Assembly (NCBI GenBank): GCA_023053575.1
Contig: JAKZAP010000015.1
Coordinates: 11,274,930-11,338,929, forward strand
DNA length: 64,000 nt
DNA from: Branchinecta lynchi
Lineage: Eukaryota > Arthropoda > Branchiopoda > Anostraca > Branchinectidae
Direction: 5' to 3'
The notes beneath the pieces are model-generated. The model was not told the DNA's origin and made no database searches. It was given only the letters and a program-made list of their open reading frames with translations. Below, in pieces: positions 1-11,804 of this stretch (within the stretch, counting starts at the first letter, position 1; the number at the start of each line of letters is the position of its first letter). The position numbers and the translations under genes were made by a program.

Positions 1-99
1 GTGTGAAAAATAAACATTAAATTACTGTGGAAAATCTGTATCTTCTGTCCGGGAGATAAAAAATTTAATTACTTCATCATCTAACTGTTTGCTATTTGT

Positions 100-475
100 T
101 CAATGACTTCCTCAGTCACCGAAACCATTTCACCATTTCATTCCATTCAAACCATTTCACCATTCGGCAGCGCTTTAGAGTCGTACAAACAGAAAAATGC
201 CTCAAGTTGAAGCATTTATGCCCGATTTCTCAGTTGCTCAATCCATTCCAGCTTCTTTAAATTCAACAATATTCTGTTCAAACAGCAGAATGCCTCGAGT
301 TCAAGTATCTGTACCCGATTTCCTCGGTAGCTATTTCCATTCCACTTTTTTTTTCCATTTAACAGTATTCTGCTCAAACAGCGCAATGACCTAAGTTCAA
401 GTATCTGTGCCCGATTTCCCCAGTCGCTGAATCCTTTCCACCTTCTTTCAATTCGGCATTATTCTCGAATGTCCG
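100..475. repeat. Tandem repeat, unit about 95 bp
   Basis: Units start at 197, 290 and 386 with ATGCCTCAAGTT, ATGCCTCGAGTT and ATGACCTAAGTT, each followed by a CCCGATTTC block and a CAAACAGC block. A partial unit precedes them from about 100, and a decayed piece lies near 660-700. The open frames across the array simply follow the repeat and I do not call them genes. Confidence 0.7.
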
Positions 476-793
476 AGAAGCAGAAAGTTTCATCTTCCGT
501 AAATCTTCGCTAAGGATTTGCAGGGTATGGGGTAAAAGTAAGAGAAAGAATGATTGGGAGATTGGAAACATTCCTTTCTCAGTCCAGGCGATCAAAAGTT
601 GAGTTTCGTTGTCTAAAAAAGTTTGCTATTCGTATAAGTATTCGGATCCTAGCCTTCCCCCTCGCCGAACTTGCTCAACCTTCTTTGAATTCCGGCAGTG
701 TTTGAGAGAAGCTAGTTTATTTCCTACTCGCTATGTACTCCCGCAGAGTATTGGATACATATAAAGGAGAAGCAACCACAATTTAAAGAATCA
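476..793. other. Unassigned, end of tandem array to K1
   Basis: Apart from a decayed array piece near 660-700 I see no gene or element here. Confidence 0.4.
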
Positions 794-1146
794 TTTACAC
801 GGCGGCTATTTTTCACGGAGACGAGAGGGGAAAGTGTTCACAGGTTAATTGGGTATTTTTCAAGGGAGGGTACTGTCATGTGGCAATAGATTCCAAGGTT
901 GTAAAGCTCAAGATATCTCTCAACAATGGACATCCAACATATGTCTATTTGGATCACTTCTTATATGGACATAATCAAAATTATTGCTAGAAATCCGATT
1001 TTGTTGTTGCTGACGCCGAAGAAAGACTGCGAACAACAAATCCCCGGGTAAAAACTTAGCGAAATTGAAGTCCAAAATACCCAGGGATTTGTTGCTCTTG
1101 CGGGGAAAAATACCCGCGGAGTACGGGTAAATACTCTCCGTGTAAA
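794..1146. mobile_element. K1: short terminal-inverted-repeat element
   Basis: The ends TTTACACGGCGGCTATTT and the inverse of AAATACTCTCCGTGTAAA form an imperfect terminal inverted repeat. The interior has GGTATTTTTCAAGGGA and CGCGGAGTACGGGTAAATA blocks that recur in K2 at 47551-47884. There is no coding capacity, so it is a MITE. Confidence 0.7.
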
Positions 1147-1731
1147 CGTAGCTTTAGAGCTTGGTCACTGGGCTGAAAAAGCGGCCTATTCGACAAACAA
1201 CTGAAAATCCCTAGGGGACGTCAGATTTGATGGGCTTTGTGGCAGCTTTCGGATAATGAGCAGACTGCAATTAGGGGTCAATTAGGGTTCCTTTAACATA
1301 ATTGACACTCAGCATTTTTTTATGGACGATGGATGAGAAATTGTATATCGTATTTGGTGTGTCTTGTTAATTCTTTTATTTTATTTTACATACTGTGCTT
1401 TTCAAATGGCGGGTAAGAAATAAATTAATTACTTAATTAATTATACACGCTGTTTTGCTCTAATTGATCTCCTGAATTTAAAACGACAACATTCAGAATT
1501 AGTTATATCTTGTTCCTTTCTCTTTTTCTACTTTTGCAACCCAAAAAGCCAGGAAATGAGCTAAGTGTGACCAAGCTATTACGAAAAGAACTGCTCTAGA
1601 AACACTGCTTCTTTCAACACAGTGAAGTTACTTTGTCATGCGCACGTTTGTTATTAATACAAGTGACTATTTGTTGTAATGTAATTAGACGATACGTACT
1701 TGGCATTCTACTTCCGGATAGTCCTTCCACC
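1147..1731. other. Unassigned AT-rich DNA
   Basis: No gene is seen. It holds the retroposon-like tail at 1350-1445. Confidence 0.4.
1350..1445 (+). mobile_element. Putative retroposon 3' tail
   Basis: A T-rich stretch followed by GGCGGGTAAGAAATAAATTA and AT repeats. The same terminal motif recurs near 37670 and, more diverged, near 18270, which points to 3' tails of one retroposon family. Confidence 0.35.
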
Positions 1732-1902
1732 AGGCCCAAATCCAGGATTTTTTTCGGGGGGGGGGGTGCTTGCGGGTCGGACAAAAAAGTACAAAAAAGG
1801 CGTAGATCAGAGGGAAAGGCCTATAAAAATTACTATTTATGTGTGTTTCGGGAGGGGGGGGGGGGTTCAACCCCCTAACCCCCCCCCCCTGGATACGGCC
1901 TT
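1732..1902 (+). mobile_element. D1: G-run MITE
   Basis: Ends are AGGCCCAAATCCAGGATTTT and CCTGGATACGGCC, with internal runs of G and C around CAACCCCCTAACCCCC. A second copy in the opposite direction lies at 2250-2420. The open frames over it run through homopolymers and are not credible. Confidence 0.7.
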
Positions 1903-2249
1903 GCCTTCCACCCAGTCTCGTTCCTGAGATTCAATACTTCATAAGTGTGTATCCTATTTCCCCAATTAAAATTATACTGATTTTCATCACTGTTTTAGAG
2001 ACGCTGATTGGTCGGAAAGCCGGTTTTCTGACCAGTAAGTAAATTTTACTAAGTTGTTCTACAGAGGGAGGGACATACGACGAGGACAAAAAAATGACGA
2101 AGCCTTGTGTAATCCTCTGTAAGTGTACCAAAGTTTTAAAGTAGTCAACTATCTCACAAAATCTTAGCAGAAACACTATAGCGAGGTATCCTTTATGTAA
2201 ATATCAAATTTATTAACATATGCTAAATGTAATAAGTTAGTAGAGGCCA
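1903..2249. other. Unassigned spacer between inverted D copies
   Basis: No gene is seen. Together with D1 and D2 it forms a potential stem-loop with a 347-bp loop. Confidence 0.4.
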
Positions 2250-2420
2250 AAGCCGTATCCAGGGGAGGGGGGTTAGGGGTTGACCCCCCCCCCCCCCAGA
2301 AACACACAAAAATAATCATTCTCCCCTCTGATTTATGCCTTTTTTATACTTTTTTGTCCGAGCCGCAGGCAAACACCCCCCCCCCCCCCCCCCGAAAAAA
2401 AATCCTGGATACGGGCCTGG
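2250..2420 (-). mobile_element. D2: inverted copy of the G-run MITE
   Basis: It starts GCCGTATCCAGG and ends ATCCTGGATACGGGCCT, with the same TTTTTGTCCGAG and homopolymer blocks as D1 in reverse orientation. Confidence 0.7.
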
Positions 2421-2697
2421 TAGATGCCTTGCGAAATGGGCTTCCTTCTTTTATATACTATTGAACTGCCCCTGTGGTAGGCCTCCTTACTGATCAAAGT
2501 ACCGTTACTTATGTTATATTTATACAAATTATTGCCCATGTAGTAATTTTGTTGTTGGATTTGCGGTGATATAGACTTTTCGTTAAAATTAATGTCCGAT
2601 TTCCACCGTCACTTCTTGTTCGAACGTTCGATGGACTCGCAATGATAGAGAACCAATCAGCTGTAAAGGACGACTCAGACGGCAAGGGATATATTTC
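2421..2697. other. Unassigned
   Basis: No gene or repeat was recognised. A weak minus-strand open frame has no recognisable motif. Confidence 0.35.
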
Positions 2698-2990
2698 ATA
2701 AGATAAGATAAGATTTATTTCCGTAAAAGCACTAAGGGCCATGGAATCAACAAAACATCACCAAAACGAAACCATAACCTCGACCCCTATTTACAAAAAA
2801 GTTTCCCTGTGAATCATGGCTACTTTTAGGAATCTTCGCACAAATTTCTAATATCTTTACGACTTCTACTTTTCAAAATTTGTTTAAACCTTTCCTCCCC
2901 CCAAATATTTCCTTCCTCAGGTCTTTTAACTCCTGACACTCATCCATTAAATGGAAAATACATTCATTCATTTTACCTGTTTGCTGAGGT
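2698..2990 (-). mobile_element. LINE 3'-end fragment
   Basis: On the minus strand the sequence reads HLMDECQELKDLRKEIFGG, the His-Cys block found at the C-terminus of many LINE ORF2 proteins. A short 3' region follows and ends in an A-rich tail with repeated ATCTT units (plus-strand AAGATAAG at 2700-2715). No reverse transcriptase core is present, so it is a dead 5'-truncated copy. Confidence 0.6.
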
Positions 2991-3110
2991 AACAAATTAT
3001 GATGCTCGGCCTAGCTCCTACCAAGCTCTTACCCCCGCTCGTCTGCATCGCATCGGGTAGGGTACGAGAATATATTCGACTCGGCATAGACGTATTGCAG
3101 TATATTATTA

Positions 3111-3514
3111 CTCATAGCATAGGGACCCATGAATTTCCTGTAATGACTCGCCATTCAGGGGGCTTGTCATTTCCTATGCTCCTATGTTGCTATGTTGCCC
3201 GAGCCTGACCTAGTTTCCAAAAATTCCGCTTGGTTCGAATCGGCTTTCTTGCTCAGATAGACAAAACTGGCAGCATGCCACCAGGTACCTAAGCTAGGAT
3301 AAAAGATCCAGAATACTCTTCCATTACAGAGACATATTCTTAGTTCAGCACAATAGCTGCGAAAAATGTGTCTATCTGGATAGTCAGGTATTTTATCCCC
3401 GTGGGTATTTCTCGAACTATCTGACGCTCGGTCAAGAGCGCATCAGAAATCTCTTATTGACAACCCCCTGAATGGCGAGTCATTACACGAAATGTATGGG
3501 TCCCTGCTCATAGC
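3111..3514. repeat. Fold-back: 56-bp inverted repeat with 290-bp loop
   Basis: The arm at 3111-3168 contains TAATGACTCGCCATTCAGGG. The arm at 3459-3514 contains its inverse within GACAACCCCCTGAATGGCG. The arms match over roughly 56 bp with a few differences. No coding sequence is seen inside. Confidence 0.7.
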
Positions 3515-4102
3515 TAGTTTACTTTTCGGTTTACCATTGTTAAGAAAGTTCGCAAAGAACACAAGAAGCGAATCTTTCGACTGGAAGCGAACCGAAAAAG
3601 TATCTGGCAACCTATTTGCCTCTTACTCGGAACTCCCCTGATTCCCTCCGACAGCGAGTTTTTCTTCGCTTAGCAACAAGATATGCAGGTTCATATGGCA
3701 AATAAAATGATTGAAAGAAGAATTTGTGACGCACTGCCTAGAGGCATAAGTGCAGTAAAGGATTACAAAGAAATACAAAGTAAACAGAAAACACTCAAAA
3801 ATATTTTCCATAAAGGTTATTCACCAATTTAGAAACACAGTGAAAGAGGCAAGTTTCCACTCGCAGAACACAAATTAGAGGAGTTTTACGCGTCAAAAAC
3901 TAATACGATTAAAGCACATCTCTTACTAGAAATGATCTTTTCACGATGAAATGGCTCGGAAAAATCGTTTTTCGAAAATACCATTACTTGCCACGTGATG
4001 TATGCGATTTTCTTGTTAGCGCTTGTCAACCCCATGAAGCCTCCCCACTCTCCGATGCGGTGGGAGGTCGCAAAACATTTGAAAACTAAACGCGACGTGG
4101 TT
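3515..4102. other. Unassigned
   Basis: No gene is recognised. A 103-codon minus-strand open frame (3886-4197) runs into the A1 element and has no recognisable domain. Confidence 0.35.
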
Positions 4103-5142
4103 AACAACACCAAAGGTGTCGATGGGATCCCAAAATCTAATATTTGATTCAGATAATTGGGTCTTGTCTTCGCCAGGCTAATCATCAGAGAAACCAAGTT
4201 AAGATATACCTCTATAAGCCATATCTATTTTGACGGTACTGACCGAGACTTCTTGCTTTACTTCTGCCAAGTTTCCGGTTTCGCCCAAATTCCGATCGTA
4301 CTACTAGTCCAGCAAAAAAAGAAAATTCAGAAACGAATCCTGCGTATCTCCTTGTCCCTATAAAGAAAATCTAATCAAGTTTAAATAAAACTTTGATTTA
4401 ACAAAAAGTTCCGGTTACTACCGGATTCCGGACTAACTATATGTCCGGTTAAAAAATGATTGTCATATACAGACTCGGCCTCTTTTCTTACCCCTTAATC
4501 TGTCATCTAATCAAACTTTTGCTTTTAACAAATTTTCCGGTTTTGGCCAGATTCCGGGCAAACTAGTTGTCCGGCGAGAAAATGGTTTTCACCCTCGAGT
4601 TCAGCACGTTTTTTACTCCTAAATCAAACATTTAGTCAACTTGAAATTAAACCTTTACTTTCAATCAACTTTCCGGTTTTCGCCGGATTCCGGACGAACT
4701 ACTTGTCCGGCGAGAAAATGGTTTTCACCTATGTGTTCAGCATTTCTTTTTACCCCTAAATATAACATTTAATCAACTTCAAATAAAACTTTTACTTTTA
4801 ACCAACTTTCCGGTTTTTGCCGGATTCCGGACGAACTACTTGTCCGGCGAGAAAATGGTTTTCATTATCCTGCTCAGCATGCCTTCTTACCTCATAATCG
4901 ACTATCACATTAGCTGTTTAAAAATATTTTGTTTGTCCCTTAATTTGAACCCCCACCCTAAATGCAGGGCTACAGAGCCCATCTACGAACTAGACTTTAC
5001 CCTTGACCCAATGAATCCTCACACCAAGTTTCATCAAAATATCTCATTCCCTTCGAGAGTTATCGTGCTCACAGACAGACGGGCAGACGGACATTTTCGT
5101 CATTTCACGTCTTTTTGGGGTCCCGTTTTGGGATCCCAAAAA
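4103..5142 (+). mobile_element. A1: HINE-like interspersed element, full length
   Basis: The 5' end is AACAACACCAAAGG then GATGGGATCCCAAAA; the 3' end is TTTTGGGATCCCAAAAAC. The core has about four units of roughly 130 bp, each with a CCGGATTCCGG block and ACTTGTCCGGCGAG. A short ACAGACGGGCAGACGG run precedes the 3' end. There is no coding capacity. Confidence 0.75.
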
Positions 5143-5708
5143 CTGAGAATGCCAAGTAAAAGAAAAGAAGTCTGAAAAAGAAGAAAGATCTAATGGCCTA
5201 CCGTGTCTTACTAAATGAAAAGCAAGACTTTGAAGCGTTCCGTGAGCCTATGTGTGGGAAAACTATAAGCGGACCTTGCGACTTTCAGCGCAGTTTGCAT
5301 TGCGTGTCTGGCAAAACTCGGCAAAGCATAAAAAGCGCTAAAAGGTACAAAAAAAAATTGCGAAAATCGGAGGTTTGAGAGAAAATTCAATATGATAACA
5401 GACCTGCCACGTGAAAATCTATACAGAGTTATTTGTGGTAGAACTCAGTAATTTAATCACTTAAATTACTGGGAACAAAAAAGAAAAGGGAAAAACAATA
5501 AATGCAATACTATACGTAAACAACTATATAAAGATAAAAAAGAAAAAAATATTCAATACTATAGATAAATAGAAGACAGTTAAACCCCTCGTAGCAACCC
5601 GGAACCGCTTCATATCCATCTTATATGGATCCAATAAGGATCTTATTATTCCAGAAGGGAGACAGGGATAATATGAAAGGCAGAATAAGCAAGACGGGTC
5701 CTTATATA
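5143..5708. other. Unassigned A-rich DNA
   Basis: No gene is recognised in this AT-rich stretch between A1 and C1. Confidence 0.35.
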
Positions 5709-7292
5709 AACAAGAGCTGGAAGCTCATATGGCACTTGCAAGACTGGGTCAGATGGAAGTGATGGTCAAAAGTATTTGGTTTTTTTTTTGTATTAGTTAA
5801 TTTCTAAGCAAAACCCTTGAGACAAAAAGGATCATGTGCTCATGGTGACCGTGAAAAAGTACATTTTGCTTAAATTATTTTTTTTTACTTTGCGGTTAAG
5901 ATGAGTTCTTTAAGGGATGGTCGGATCAGAGAGTGACAATGTCTAATACCCAATGATGTCAAGTTTCTAATGCTCCAGCATAGTTCTATCGTCCTAGCAC
6001 ATCTGGAAATACCTTAACTCACGATCATCGGAATTCCGGACACCCCCTACAGCTCTCACCCCCCCCCCTCGGTACCCAAATCCGGTCCGATTCTGTCACT
6101 GATGCACCTATAGGACTTGTGCCTGTACTTCCCACCAAGTTTCATCCTAATCACTCCACTTTATGCGAGTCGCAAGATGTCGGGTTATCCCCTCCGACCC
6201 CCCCCCCCCGTTCAGCGGTTCCGGTCCGGACTTGAAGTGGGACATGCTGAGACATGAGGTCTTTCAAGATATCTAGTCTCGTTAAGCTCCGATAACCCAT
6301 CGTTATGCATGCTACTAATCTCCGGATTCTGCCGTCTCACCCTCCCCCCACGATAGTCGGATCGGGCAAGCGACTGTTTCCAAGCTAATCTGATAGGGTC
6401 CTGAGATGCCTGCCAAGTATTATCGTCCTAGTCCAACCGGTAGTAGGCTACATTAGCTACGGATCGCCGGACTTCTGCAACCCCCTTCCACCTCCCTCCA
6501 CAGTGTCCGATAACTGGTCTAGTCCTGTCAGTGATGTATCTAGAGCGTGAGCTTGTTCTTCGCACCAAGTTTCATCCCGATCGCTCCACTCTGGTAGTTT
6601 CACACGATTTGAGACAAGAGATCTTTCCAGATATCAAGTTTCATTAAGATCCGGTCACCCGTTCGAAAGTTATGCATGTCCTTATTTTCCGGTTCCACCA
6701 CCTTCCCCTCCCCCCACAATGGTCGTATCGGGCAAGTGACTATTTCCAAGTTAGTTTGGTCGGGTCCGTGATATGCCTGCCAAGTTTTATCGTCCTAGCC
6801 CACCTGGAAGTACATTAACTACGGATCGCCGGAATTCCGGAACCCCCTCCAAACCCCCCCCCCCCCCCCCCCCCCCAGAGTGTCCGAATCCGGTCCAGTT
6901 CTGTCAGTGATGTATCTAGAGCTTATGCTTGTTCTTACCACCAAGTTTTATCCCGATCGCTCCACTCTGAGTTTCACACGATTTTCGGTTCCCCCCTCTG
7001 ACTCCCCCCCAGATTCATCGGATCCGGTCCGGACTTGAACTGAGACATCTGAGACACTAGATCTTTCCAGATATTAAGTTTCATTATGATCGATTTCCAA
7101 GCTAGTTTGGTTGGATCCCTGATACCCCCCCAGAAGTGCTCTTCCGCACTTCTTTCCCGGGGTTTCGGCCAAGTTTCATCGTCCTAGCATATCTGGAAGT
7201 ACCCTAACTCGCAAACACCGGACTAACCGACCGAACGACCGACGAAAATGTGATCGGTATATGGCACTTGGCCGGAAGGCAAGTGCCATAAA
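5709..7292 (+). mobile_element. C1: HINE-like interspersed element, full length
   Basis: The 5' end is AACAAGAGCTGGAAGCTC then ATATGGCACTTGC. The 3' end is a hairpin of TATGGCACTTG and CAAGTGCCATA, preceded by an ACCG-type run near 7227-7245. The interior repeats blocks such as CAAGTTTCATCGTCCTAG and GGATCCGGTCCGGAC with a composite period near 400 bp. A 45-bp insertion near 7126-7170 carries the motif shared with 7838. Confidence 0.75.
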
Positions 7293-8014
7293 AACAGTCT
7301 ACCATTCACAATGGTTCAAATCGCCCATTTCCAAGTCACCAGTTCAAAGCAGAGTAAGGTGCAACCGTAGGACCACCTAATGGGTTTCTCCCCGATGTCA
7401 CATAGCGGCTGTCGATCGGTTGTGGCATTTATAAGACAAGTTTAGTAACTGAAAGATATGTAACCTCGTTTGTGACATACTTTATTCGTTCGTTTAAGTT
7501 CACAGTCGTGATTATTTAGTATTATTTGTCGTTGGCAATTTTCTATAACTTTTTTAAAGTGTTAGGTTGACTTACTTTTGCTAACTATCTTTGCTATTTT
7601 GGTCAATAAAAGATATGAATAAATTTCAAAAAAGCCCGTGGGGCCATGGCTGGATATAAAAGATGTTATACAGAGTTTCAGCGTGTTACGGTGGTGCCAT
7701 CTACACCCCACACTGCTCACTTGTGCTGCCGTTAGGTAGCGCCAGTCCCTTTCCATTCGGTACGTTTAATCTTCTATACTGTCGTAACTCTTTATTATTT
7801 TATTAACTCATGTTCATGAGTCATCCGGCGAGAATGAGCTCTTCCGCACTTCTTTCCCGGGGTTTCGACTGGGAACAACCCTTTTTACTTAAAGGTTGTT
7901 CATATTATTTTGCAAGTACCAGAGAATAAAACCTGTTGTATGTTTACAGACCTTAGGTCATTGTTATGAGTCTTGTTTATAGCTCCTTAGAGTGGGCTGG
8001 CCAGCAAGGCCTAG
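7293..8014. other. Unassigned
   Basis: It contains a second copy of a 30-nt motif (7838-7867; first copy 7138-7167) and a weak 64-codon minus-strand frame with no recognisable motif. Nothing else was identified. Confidence 0.35.
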
Positions 8015-8210
8015 TGTATGATGGGTGGTTTATAGCTTATTGTGGTTCGGTACGCAAACCTTAGTGTGAATCGACCAGGGGAATCCATAGTGACCCTTGA
8101 AGTCTGCAGGTGTATGATGGGTGGTTTATAGTCTATTGGGGTTCGGTACGCAAACCTTAGTGTGAACGACCACGAAAATCAATAATGAACCCGTGAAGTC
8201 TGCACGTGTA
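8015..8210. repeat. Two-unit tandem repeat, 96-bp period
   Basis: TGTATGATGGGTGGTTTATA starts both units (8015 and 8111), and each continues with GGTTCGGTACGCAAACCTTA and a GAAGTCTGCA block. Confidence 0.75.
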
Positions 8211-8654
8211 GTAGGCCACCAGACGCCCTAGGCTGTCCCGACTCCGATGACTGTATCTAAGAACATTTACCATCTATGTCCGGCCTATACTCCTCCACAT
8301 CAGGTTGAGTGTGCTCCTTCACGTACAAATACAGTCGCCGTAACAAGCGTGTGGCCCACAGCCACAGTGGCTGTGGGTTCTGTTTCCGTTCCGTGGTCGC
8401 ATTAATCAAATTTGACAGACAACTCTCAGGGTGATATTAATCTCCCCAGAACAGATGCGTAACATCCCACGAAAGTCGCTTGAACACTTGGTTGATTCAA
8501 GGGACTCGCGGGATTTTAGGTATCTGTTCGGAGGAAATCAGAGTGATCTGAGGGAGCGTGTGATCCGTTTCACTAGAGACCTAAAACTTAAGGGGAGATC
8601 AAATTTAGTGGTAGATTAAGCCAGAGAGATAGGCAGAAGCTAAAATAACAAAAG
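8211..8654. other. Unassigned, with a short perfect hairpin
   Basis: A hairpin at 8355-8377 has 11-bp arms CCCACAGCCAC / GTGGCTGTGGG around one base. A 62-codon plus-strand frame at 8431-8619 has no recognisable domain. Confidence 0.35.
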
Positions 8655-9050
8655 TTAGGTTTTTGTAGATACTACGGTACCTGTCATCACGGTCTAAAGT
8701 CGTTTTTGCAGTTCTCTTGGTATCTGATACCACGGTCAAAAGGCGTGTTTGCAGTTATCGTGGTATCAGATATTCAGATACTACGGTCCGACCGTGGTAA
8801 CTCGTCGTGGTATCTGAAAAGCCATCTCACTTTCATCAAATTTTGTCAGATTGGTGAGAAAGAAGTTTAACACTTGGTGATGTAACTGGATATCTGTTTT
8901 TCTTTCGGGATGACTTGGAAAAGTGCAAGTTCGGCAATAGCCGTTTTTGCAGAGCATCAGATCCCACGATAACTGCGAAAACGACTAATTGTAGATCCAG
9001 TTACCGTGGTAACAGATACCATGGTATCAGCAAAAACACAACTAAAGATT
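8655..9050. repeat. Cluster of inverted GGTATCTGATACCACGGT-type motifs
   Basis: The motif GGTATCTGATACCACGG and its inverse recur several times, together with CGTTTTTGCAG and its inverse CTGCGAAAACG. This suggests a fold-back element or nested copies. Related pieces occur at 14420 and 14870. Confidence 0.55.
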
Positions 9051-9271
9051 TGCCATTTTTTAAGTATGCTGCAGCTGAATAAAGGAACAAGTGTTGTAAC
9101 GTACGTCATTTTATAATTATCTTGATTTTTGTACACGTCAACTGGCTATAAAGCCATCCATTCATTCAGTAAGAGAGACAGTCTGACGTTCTATAGATTG
9201 CGTATGGATTTTTTTTTGTTTTCACGCATTTCAAATTTACGATAAAAGCCAAACCGCGTTTCCACGATTTT

Positions 9272-10072
9272 TATGGCACTTGCCCTTCGGCCAAGTGCCA
9301 TATAGCGATCGCAATTTCTGTCCGTCCGTCGGTCTGTCGGTCTGTCGGTCTGTCGGTCTGTCCAGGTTTTGCTAGTTCGGGCACTTCCAGATAAGCTAGG
9401 ACGATAAAACTTGGCAAGCGTATCAGGGACCCCAAATGATTAAGTTGGAAATAGTCACTTCCCCGATCCGAGCACCGTGGGGGGAGTGGAGGGACGGGGA
9501 ATCCGGAACCTTGAGGTATTTTTAACTTTTGAACGGGTGATCGGATCTCGATGAAACTTGATATTTGGAACGACCTCATGCCTCAGACGACCCACTTAAA
9601 ATCCGGACCGAATCCGGTGACTTTTGGGGGGAGCTGGAGGGGGCAACCGGAAATCTTGGGAAACGCTATGAGTGGAGGGATCGAGATGAAACTTGGTGGG
9701 AAGACACCTAGCAAACACATGATACATCATTGACATAACCGAGCCGATTCGGGTACTGTGGGGGGGGAGTGGAGGGAGGGGGAATCCGGAATCTTGAGGT
9801 ATTTATAACTTTTGAACGGGTGATCGGATCTCGATGAAACTTGATATTTGGAAAGACCTCATGCCTCAGACGACCCACTTAAAATCCGGACCGGATCCGG
9901 TGACTTTTGGGGGGAGCTGGAGGGGGCAACTGGAAATCTTGGGAAACGCTATGAGTGGAGGGATCGAGATGAAACTTGGTGGGAAGACACCTAGCAAACA
10001 CTAGATATATCATTGACATAACCGAGCCGTGCCTACTCGTAACAAGTGCCATATGAGCTCGTAGCTCTTGTT
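9272..10072 (-). mobile_element. C2: HINE-like element, short copy
   Basis: In plus-strand order it begins with the 3' hairpin TATGGCACTTGCCCTTCGG, then a GTCTGTCG run (9316-9362), then two direct units of about 283 bp (GGAATCCGGAACCTTGAGG at 9497 and its match at 9780). It ends with CATATGAGCTC and CTCTTGTT, the inverse of the 5' end. It is shorter than C1 and C3. Confidence 0.75.
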
Positions 10073-10974
10073 TTATTCATCTGTCCTCAAATTCATTTAG
10101 CTAGTACAGTAGAGTAACTGCCAGTTTCATGCACTTGCTGGGGCTAAAGATAACTAGGAGTTAGCCAAAATAGGTAATTAGGGGCCACTGAAAACACCTG
10201 AATAGGTATTTTTTACCTTCATTCTACCAATTTGCCAAAAGCTGCATTGTTCACATTTAAGTAACTGTTCAAATAAACATACCTCTACTGTGACAAAGAA
10301 AACTATTATTAGTATACAAGTTTTTAAGTGATTTACTCAGCAAACTATCTTGTGATGCCCCGTTCACTTAAAGGACCCCTCTTGCTTATTCTGCCATTTA
10401 CAATATACCTAACTCCTCTAAAAATCCGCACGTTTTTCTGCTGTTTCGTTTTGTGTCTACGAAATTTTAGCACTTTTTCGGCCGTGCCGACTTATTTTTT
10501 CCATCAGACAGCGCAAAGTTTGCCGGAATCTTCAACGTCCGCTGACAAGTTTTTCACACATTTGGATATGGGAATCTTCTAGTTTTGACCTATTTTATAT
10601 ACTCTTTTCTCCACATTTAACCATGACGCGATCTGTTTTCAAACAACTTTGTGCCCAGCCGCCGCATCCGAAGCTAGGAAGGCTGGATCGAGTCGACAAG
10701 AACAAGAAAACCGATAAATTCAGATGGAAAGTAATGGCATTTTCGGAAAACATTTTTTTCAAATCCATTTCATAGTGAATAGATCTAGTAAGAGTCCGGC
10801 TTTAAGATCCTTTTTCGCACAACTATCCTATAACTACAGGCCACAAATTCTTCATAGGGGTGGTACCTGAAAAAACGCAACGATTGCTTAGTATTCACGA
10901 GAATGCAGAAAGCGGATCCGCCAATTTCTTCCCCTTCACCATCGGGTGTGCTATTAATTCCCAGAGCCCCTAAG
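10073..10974. other. Unassigned
   Basis: No exon with splice signals matching the CWF19L2 frame was found here, although this intergenic or intronic stretch is where the next exon could lie. Open frames of 84 codons (plus, 10328-10582) and 151 codons (minus, from 11240) have no family match; the latter overlaps B1. Confidence 0.35.
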
Positions 10975-11240
10975 CAGTGAAATACTTGTGGCAGTGCAAA
11001 ACGGATACGTGAGCTGAATTTTATGATGGCTATATTTCGTCCCTTCTTGGCAAGGGTCCTCTTCAGGCTCATACCGCTCAAACTGGAAAATGAACTCGTG
11101 AAAAAAAACCGTGAAGATTCTAGCTTAGCTTCAAGTATCTGATTTGATGAGTTGCTTGGAGCTAAAGTTGCTGCTGTGATTTGAACACGGCTGCTGTTTC
11201 TACTGCTAGATTGAGTAGTTGGTAGGGTAGAAATTTTCAA
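10975..11240 (-). mobile_element. B1: truncated copy of family B
   Basis: It shares GTGCAAAACGGATACGTGAG, GCTATATTTCG and CTTGGCAAGGGTCCTCTTCA with B3 (49696-50102), and a further block around CACGGCTGCTGTTTCTACTG. On the minus strand these read NSSRVQ and LSLKRTLAKKGRNIA, so the element may carry a decayed coding fragment. The outer inverted repeat is degraded. Confidence 0.6.
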
Positions 11241-11581
11241 TTCGAAACAGTCGTATATATTTATATAACTGAAAATAGTCGTATTTATTTATTATATATA
11301 AATGGCGACAAGCTAAAAGCTTAACGCTAAATGAAATAATAAATAAATAAAGAATAAGTCCTGTTGTAATTGTGTGATGTGTATATCACGAAGTAGATAA
11401 ATTTATTGATTGATTGATAAACTGATATTGCTCAGCGCGTTTCCTTCTTTCTTTTTAATCCACTTTACCATTCATTCTGACTGGTTACAGAAAAATTATT
11501 ATTATATGTGATTTTTTGTCATTCGAATATATTCTATATCCTTAGTGAACATGATAAGGTTGAAAAATTGGTTGAACTTAC
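11241..11581. other. AT-rich intron or flank beyond the last recognised CWF19L2 exon
   Basis: AT-rich sequence with TTTATTTATTATATATAAA near 11285. No gene element is seen except the intron start at 11581. Confidence 0.4.
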
Positions 11582-11745
11582 CTTGGGTTTCACTTTCTTG
11601 CCGCACCGGGGAAGCGACGCTAAGGGCAACGGCAGCTGGTTCGTCTTTCACGTCCGGCGCTATCGACTTCTTCTTCCAGCTGGGTACACGCTTCATTTCG
11701 CCAGAAGATGACTGAAATTTATTCGAGGCCTCGGCCCTCCCACCA
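11582..11745 (-). CDS. CWF19L2: CWF19L2 homologue, internal exon after the RS region
   Basis: This 164-nt exon (phase 2 in, phase 1 out) has acceptor ATTTCTAG before TGGTGGG and donor ACCCAAG|gtaagt. It encodes GGRAEASNKFQSSSGEMKRV, then PSWKKKSIAPDVKDEPAA and VASPVRQESETQ, a low-complexity linker of the kind that separates the N-terminal half from the conserved middle of CWF19L2 proteins. I assign it to the gene because strand, phase and splice signals all fit, not because of a family motif. The out-phase leaves one base, so a following exon is required. None with the expected K-A-E-rich segment could be recognised between 1 and 11581. Confidence 0.75.
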
Positions 11746-11804
11746 CTAGAAATGATAAATAAAGTAGAAATAGCCCATTGTAGCTTACGCATCTTCGTGC
11801 AGTT

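Noticed and set aside
1633..2042. Overlapping open frames on both strands around 1.6-2.0 kb
   Set aside because: They run through G and C homopolymers of the D1 element and have no splice or domain support.
10328..10582. Candidate next CWF19L2 exon in the 10.3-10.6 kb stretch
   Set aside because: No minus-strand frame with the required phase and splice signals encodes the expected conserved segment.
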